Shown here: positions 14,049-15,950 of the stretch, in pieces
Layout: each line of letters begins with the position of its first letter
How positions within the stretch are numbered: position 1 is the stretch's first letter
Source: Erysipelotrichaceae bacterium
GTDB lineage: Bacteria; Bacillota_I; Bacilli_A; Erysipelotrichales; Erysipelotrichaceae
Length of the DNA: 15,950 bases
Direction of reading: 5' to 3'
NCBI GenBank assembly: GCA_017418585.1
Contig: JAFONG010000038.1
Span: 1-15,950, forward strand
The notes under the pieces: model-generated
The model's input: only the letters and a program-made list of their open reading frames with translations
Databases searched by the model: none
Told to the model about the DNA's origin: nothing
Made by a program: the position numbers and the translations under genes

Positions 14049-14723
14049 CTACTCGGCCAGACTTTCTACGATCTTCACGCCCTGTGAAGTTCCGATCCTT
14101 TCCGCACCGGCTTCAATGAATGCCAGCGCCTGTTCCAGGGTACGTACACCGCCGGAAGCCTTCACCTTGACATCAGGACTGGTATGCTGTCTCATCAGTC
14201 TGACATCCTCAACAGTCGCTCCGCCTTCGCACATGCCCGTGGAAGTCTTGATAAAGTCAGGTTTCACTTCTGAAGCGATCTCGCATAGCTTGATCTTCTC
14301 TTCATCCGTCAGATAGAAGGTCTCGAAAATGACCTTGATCACGGCGTTGTTCTCTCTGCATACATCGACGATCTGTTTCATTTCGTTTTTGATGTAGTCG
14401 TAATTCTTTTTCTTCAGTTCGGTGATATTGATCACATAGTCGATCTCGTTGGCTCCCTTGGCGATCGCATCTCTTGTTTCAAAGACTTTTGATTCGATCG
14501 TGGTCTGTCCCAGCGGGAAGCTGATGGCTGCACCGGTATGGACAGCGGATCCTTTCGACTTGATATAGTTGGCGCATCTTTCCGTCTGTCCGGAGTTGAT
14601 CGCTACCATTGCGAATCCGTATCTGATGGCTTCATCGCACAGCTTGTACATGTCTTCTTCCGTTGCGTAAGGCTTGACGTTGGTATGGTCGATCATGGCG
14701 GCCAGTTGTTTCCTTGTAATCAT
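14049..14723 (-). CDS. deoC: Deoxyribose-phosphate aldolase
   Basis: 224 residues, canonical length. It cleaves 2-deoxyribose-5-P to acetaldehyde and glyceraldehyde-3-P by Schiff-base chemistry. D95 (EIDYVINI), K159 (FIKTSTG, the Schiff-base lysine) and K188 (VKVKASGGV) match E. coli D102, K167 and K201. IDHTNVKPYAT, SFPLGQTTIESKVFE and GAERIGTSQG also fit. GGGAGG (complement of 14731-14736) precedes the ATG. It is the first gene of the minus-strand operon. No nucleoside phosphorylase or phosphopentomutase is in the window, so deoxyribose from another source, or a related substrate, is possible. Confidence 0.95.
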   Translation of the reverse strand: MITRKQLAAMIDHTNVKPYATEEDMYKLCDEAIRYGFAMVAINSGQTERCANYIKSKGSAVHTGAAISFPLGQTTIESKVFETRDAIAKGANEIDYVINITELKKKNYDYIKNEMKQIVDVCRENNAVIKVIFETFYLTDEEKIKLCEIASEVKPDFIKTSTGMCEGGATVEDVRLMRQHTSPDVKVKASGGVRTLEQALAFIEAGAERIGTSQGVKIVESLAE

Positions 14724-14834
14724 ATCTGATCCTCCCTTTTCTCATAGATATCATAACAGAAAAAGAGGGATACGTGAAATGCTTCACAAGCAATTATGTA
14801 GAAAGAAAAGGCTATAATAAGGACAAAGGAAGTA
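14724..14834. promoter_or_regulatory. Divergent control region with inverted repeat
   Basis: For deoC (minus strand) there is a -10 TATGAT (complement of 14750-14755). Exactly 17 bases away is a -35 TTCACG (complement of 14773-14778). For the plus-strand gene there is a perfect -10 TATAAT at 14813-14818, with no good -35. The inverted repeat GTGAA-ATGC-TTCAC (14774-14787) covers the deoC -35, where a repressor could block it. No regulator gene lies within the window. Confidence 0.55.
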
Positions 14835-15680
14835 ATGGAAATGGAAATCGGTGTATTCTCGAAGGTTTATGCAAGGAAATCCTGTGAGGAGGCTTTTTCG
14901 GATATCGCGAAGGATGGAATCCATCATGTTCAGTTCAATTTCGAGACCATAGGAAAAGATCCTTTGCCTGTACATGTAGAAGAAGAACTGCTGGATGAGA
15001 TCGTTGCCGCATCAATGGAATACGGCATCAGGATCGATGCTCTGTCCGGAACCTTCAACATGATCGATCCGGATCCCGCAAGAAAGAACGAAGCGATAGA
15101 ACAGTTTGAATATCAGTGCTATCTGGCCCACAGGATAAAGGCTCCGATCATCACCCTGTGTACCGGAAGCAAGAACGAAAATAAGTGGAAATGGGATGAA
15201 AGGAATCTTCTGGAAGAGTCCTATCAGGAACTCTTGGATACCACCAGGACCATCCTGGAATATGCCGGAAGATACAATATCGTCCTGGGTGTGGAGCCGG
15301 AACCGACAAACGTCATCAACAGTCCTAAGAAAGCCAGGAGATATCTGGATGATATCGATGATGAACGGCTGAAGATCGTCATGGACGGAGCGAATCTGTT
15401 TACCCAAAAGAACATTGACAGAATTGATGAAACCCTAATAGAAAGCTTCTCTCTTCTGGGGAAAGATATCTGTCTGGCCCATGGCAAGGATCTCTATATC
15501 AAAGACGGAAACACGGTCTATACCGGATCAGGCATGGGTAGAATTAACTTTCCGCTATTCGTAAGTCTGATGAATGAATACGGATATAAGGGTCCGATCA
15601 TCATGCATGGTCTGAAAGAGGAAGATGTGCCTTCCTGCAGAGATTATCTGAAAGGAGTCATGGATGGAGACGTTCACTAA
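14835..15680 (+). CDS. Xylose-isomerase-like TIM-barrel sugar-phosphate isomerase/epimerase
   Basis: 281 residues. The fold is the AP-endonuclease-2/xylose-isomerase-like barrel used by many sugar epimerases and isomerases. Likely metal ligands are E154 (LGVEPEPTN), D184 (IVMDGANL) and H216 (CLAHGKD). The fourth ligand, normally Glu in a GP..IE strand, is His258 here (GPIIMHGL), which is unusual and may alter metal or substrate choice. GSGMGRINFP (about 231-240) matches the usual G.G..d... loop. The start could also be ATG 14841; AAAGGA (14825-14830) is 4 bases from the first and 10 from the second. It diverges from deoC and overlaps the hydrolase gene by 17 bases. Substrate unknown. Confidence 0.8.
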   Translation: MEMEIGVFSKVYARKSCEEAFSDIAKDGIHHVQFNFETIGKDPLPVHVEEELLDEIVAASMEYGIRIDALSGTFNMIDPDPARKNEAIEQFEYQCYLAHRIKAPIITLCTGSKNENKWKWDERNLLEESYQELLDTTRTILEYAGRYNIVLGVEPEPTNVINSPKKARRYLDDIDDERLKIVMDGANLFTQKNIDRIDETLIESFSLLGKDICLAHGKDLYIKDGNTVYTGSGMGRINFPLFVSLMNEYGYKGPIIMHGLKEEDVPSCRDYLKGVMDGDVH

Positions 15681-15950
15681 CCGCAGAGGACTGAAACTGG
15701 AATACAGCGTAACGGAAGGAAGCGTTCCTTTGGTCTTCTTGCACGGTCTGGGCGGAAGTACGCTGCAGATCGAGAAACTCTATGAACCGATCGAAGATGT
15801 ATCCCTGATTCTTCTGAATCAGCAGGGGCATGGAAACAGCGAGTACGACTATTCCGATCTCAGCTTCGATGTTCTGGCGGACGATGTCGCCGATCTGCTT
15901 GATCATCTGAATATCGGGCAGGTCTACATTGCGGGCATCTCCATGGGTGC
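15664..15950 (+). CDS. Alpha/beta hydrolase, N-terminal part (cut by window end)
   Basis: ATG 15664 has AAAGGAG (15651-15657) six bases upstream and lies inside the end of the preceding gene. The frame stays open to the window edge (95 complete codons). LVFLHGLGGS provides the oxyanion-hole HG, LLNQQGHGNSEYDY corresponds to the usual D-x-x-G-H-G-x-S strand with Asp replaced by Asn, and AGISMG at the edge is the nucleophile elbow with the catalytic Ser. The His and acid of the triad lie outside the window. Overlap suggests co-expression with the TIM-barrel gene, but its substrate cannot be told. Confidence 0.88.
   Translation, partial: METFTNRRGLKLEYSVTEGSVPLVFLHGLGGSTLQIEKLYEPIEDVSLILLNQQGHGNSEYDYSDLSFDVLADDVADLLDHLNIGQVYIAGISMG

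Overview
The window looks like chromosomal DNA from a Bacillota (Firmicute), perhaps close to the Erysipelotrichia. That placement is inferred from moderate GC with AT-rich gaps, strong AAAGGAG-type ribosome sites, compact Rho-independent terminators and a site matching the CcpA cre consensus. Nothing in the window fixes the genus. No tRNA, rRNA, CRISPR array, transposase or prophage gene was seen.

Left part (1-3520): the tail of an unidentified gene ends in a terminator. A roughly 240-base regulatory gap follows, with a cre-like palindrome (201-214) and a second perfect palindrome (252-265). Next comes one long surface-protein reading frame with a signal peptide, an acidic Glu/Lys region, MBG-like beta modules, a Pro/Asp/Glu wall spacer and three C-terminal membrane helices. 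An in-frame TAG at 2322-2324 breaks it into two pieces that share one frame.

Middle part (3537-9335): a pair of half-size ChrA-type transporters comes first, with a promoter so close to the first ATG that the mRNA would be almost leaderless. Then come a zinc-ribbon six-helix membrane protein, a TPM-domain membrane protein with a Gly-rich tail and a YfcE-like phosphoesterase, all tightly packed. A YhhN-family membrane protein and a diacylglycerol/lipid kinase form a separate two-gene lipid-related unit.

Right part (9348-15950) is sugar-phosphate metabolism. A plus-strand operon encodes a cupin-type glucose-6-phosphate isomerase, 3-hexulose-6-phosphate synthase, 6-phospho-3-hexuloisomerase and a divergent ribulose-phosphate-epimerase-like protein. 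Read in series, these convert glucose-6-P to fructose-6-P to hexulose-6-P to ribulose-5-P plus formaldehyde (or the reverse), then perhaps to an epimer. A bidirectional terminator separates this operon from a convergent minus-strand operon: deoC, an OFA-like MFS transporter and a more canonical pentulose/hexulose-phosphate 3-epimerase. A divergent control region with an inverted repeat separates deoC from a plus-strand xylose-isomerase-like TIM-barrel protein. That gene overlaps an alpha/beta hydrolase cut by the window end. The two operons carry six or seven sugar-phosphate enzymes, including two epimerase paralogues facing each other, which makes this the most interesting part of the window.
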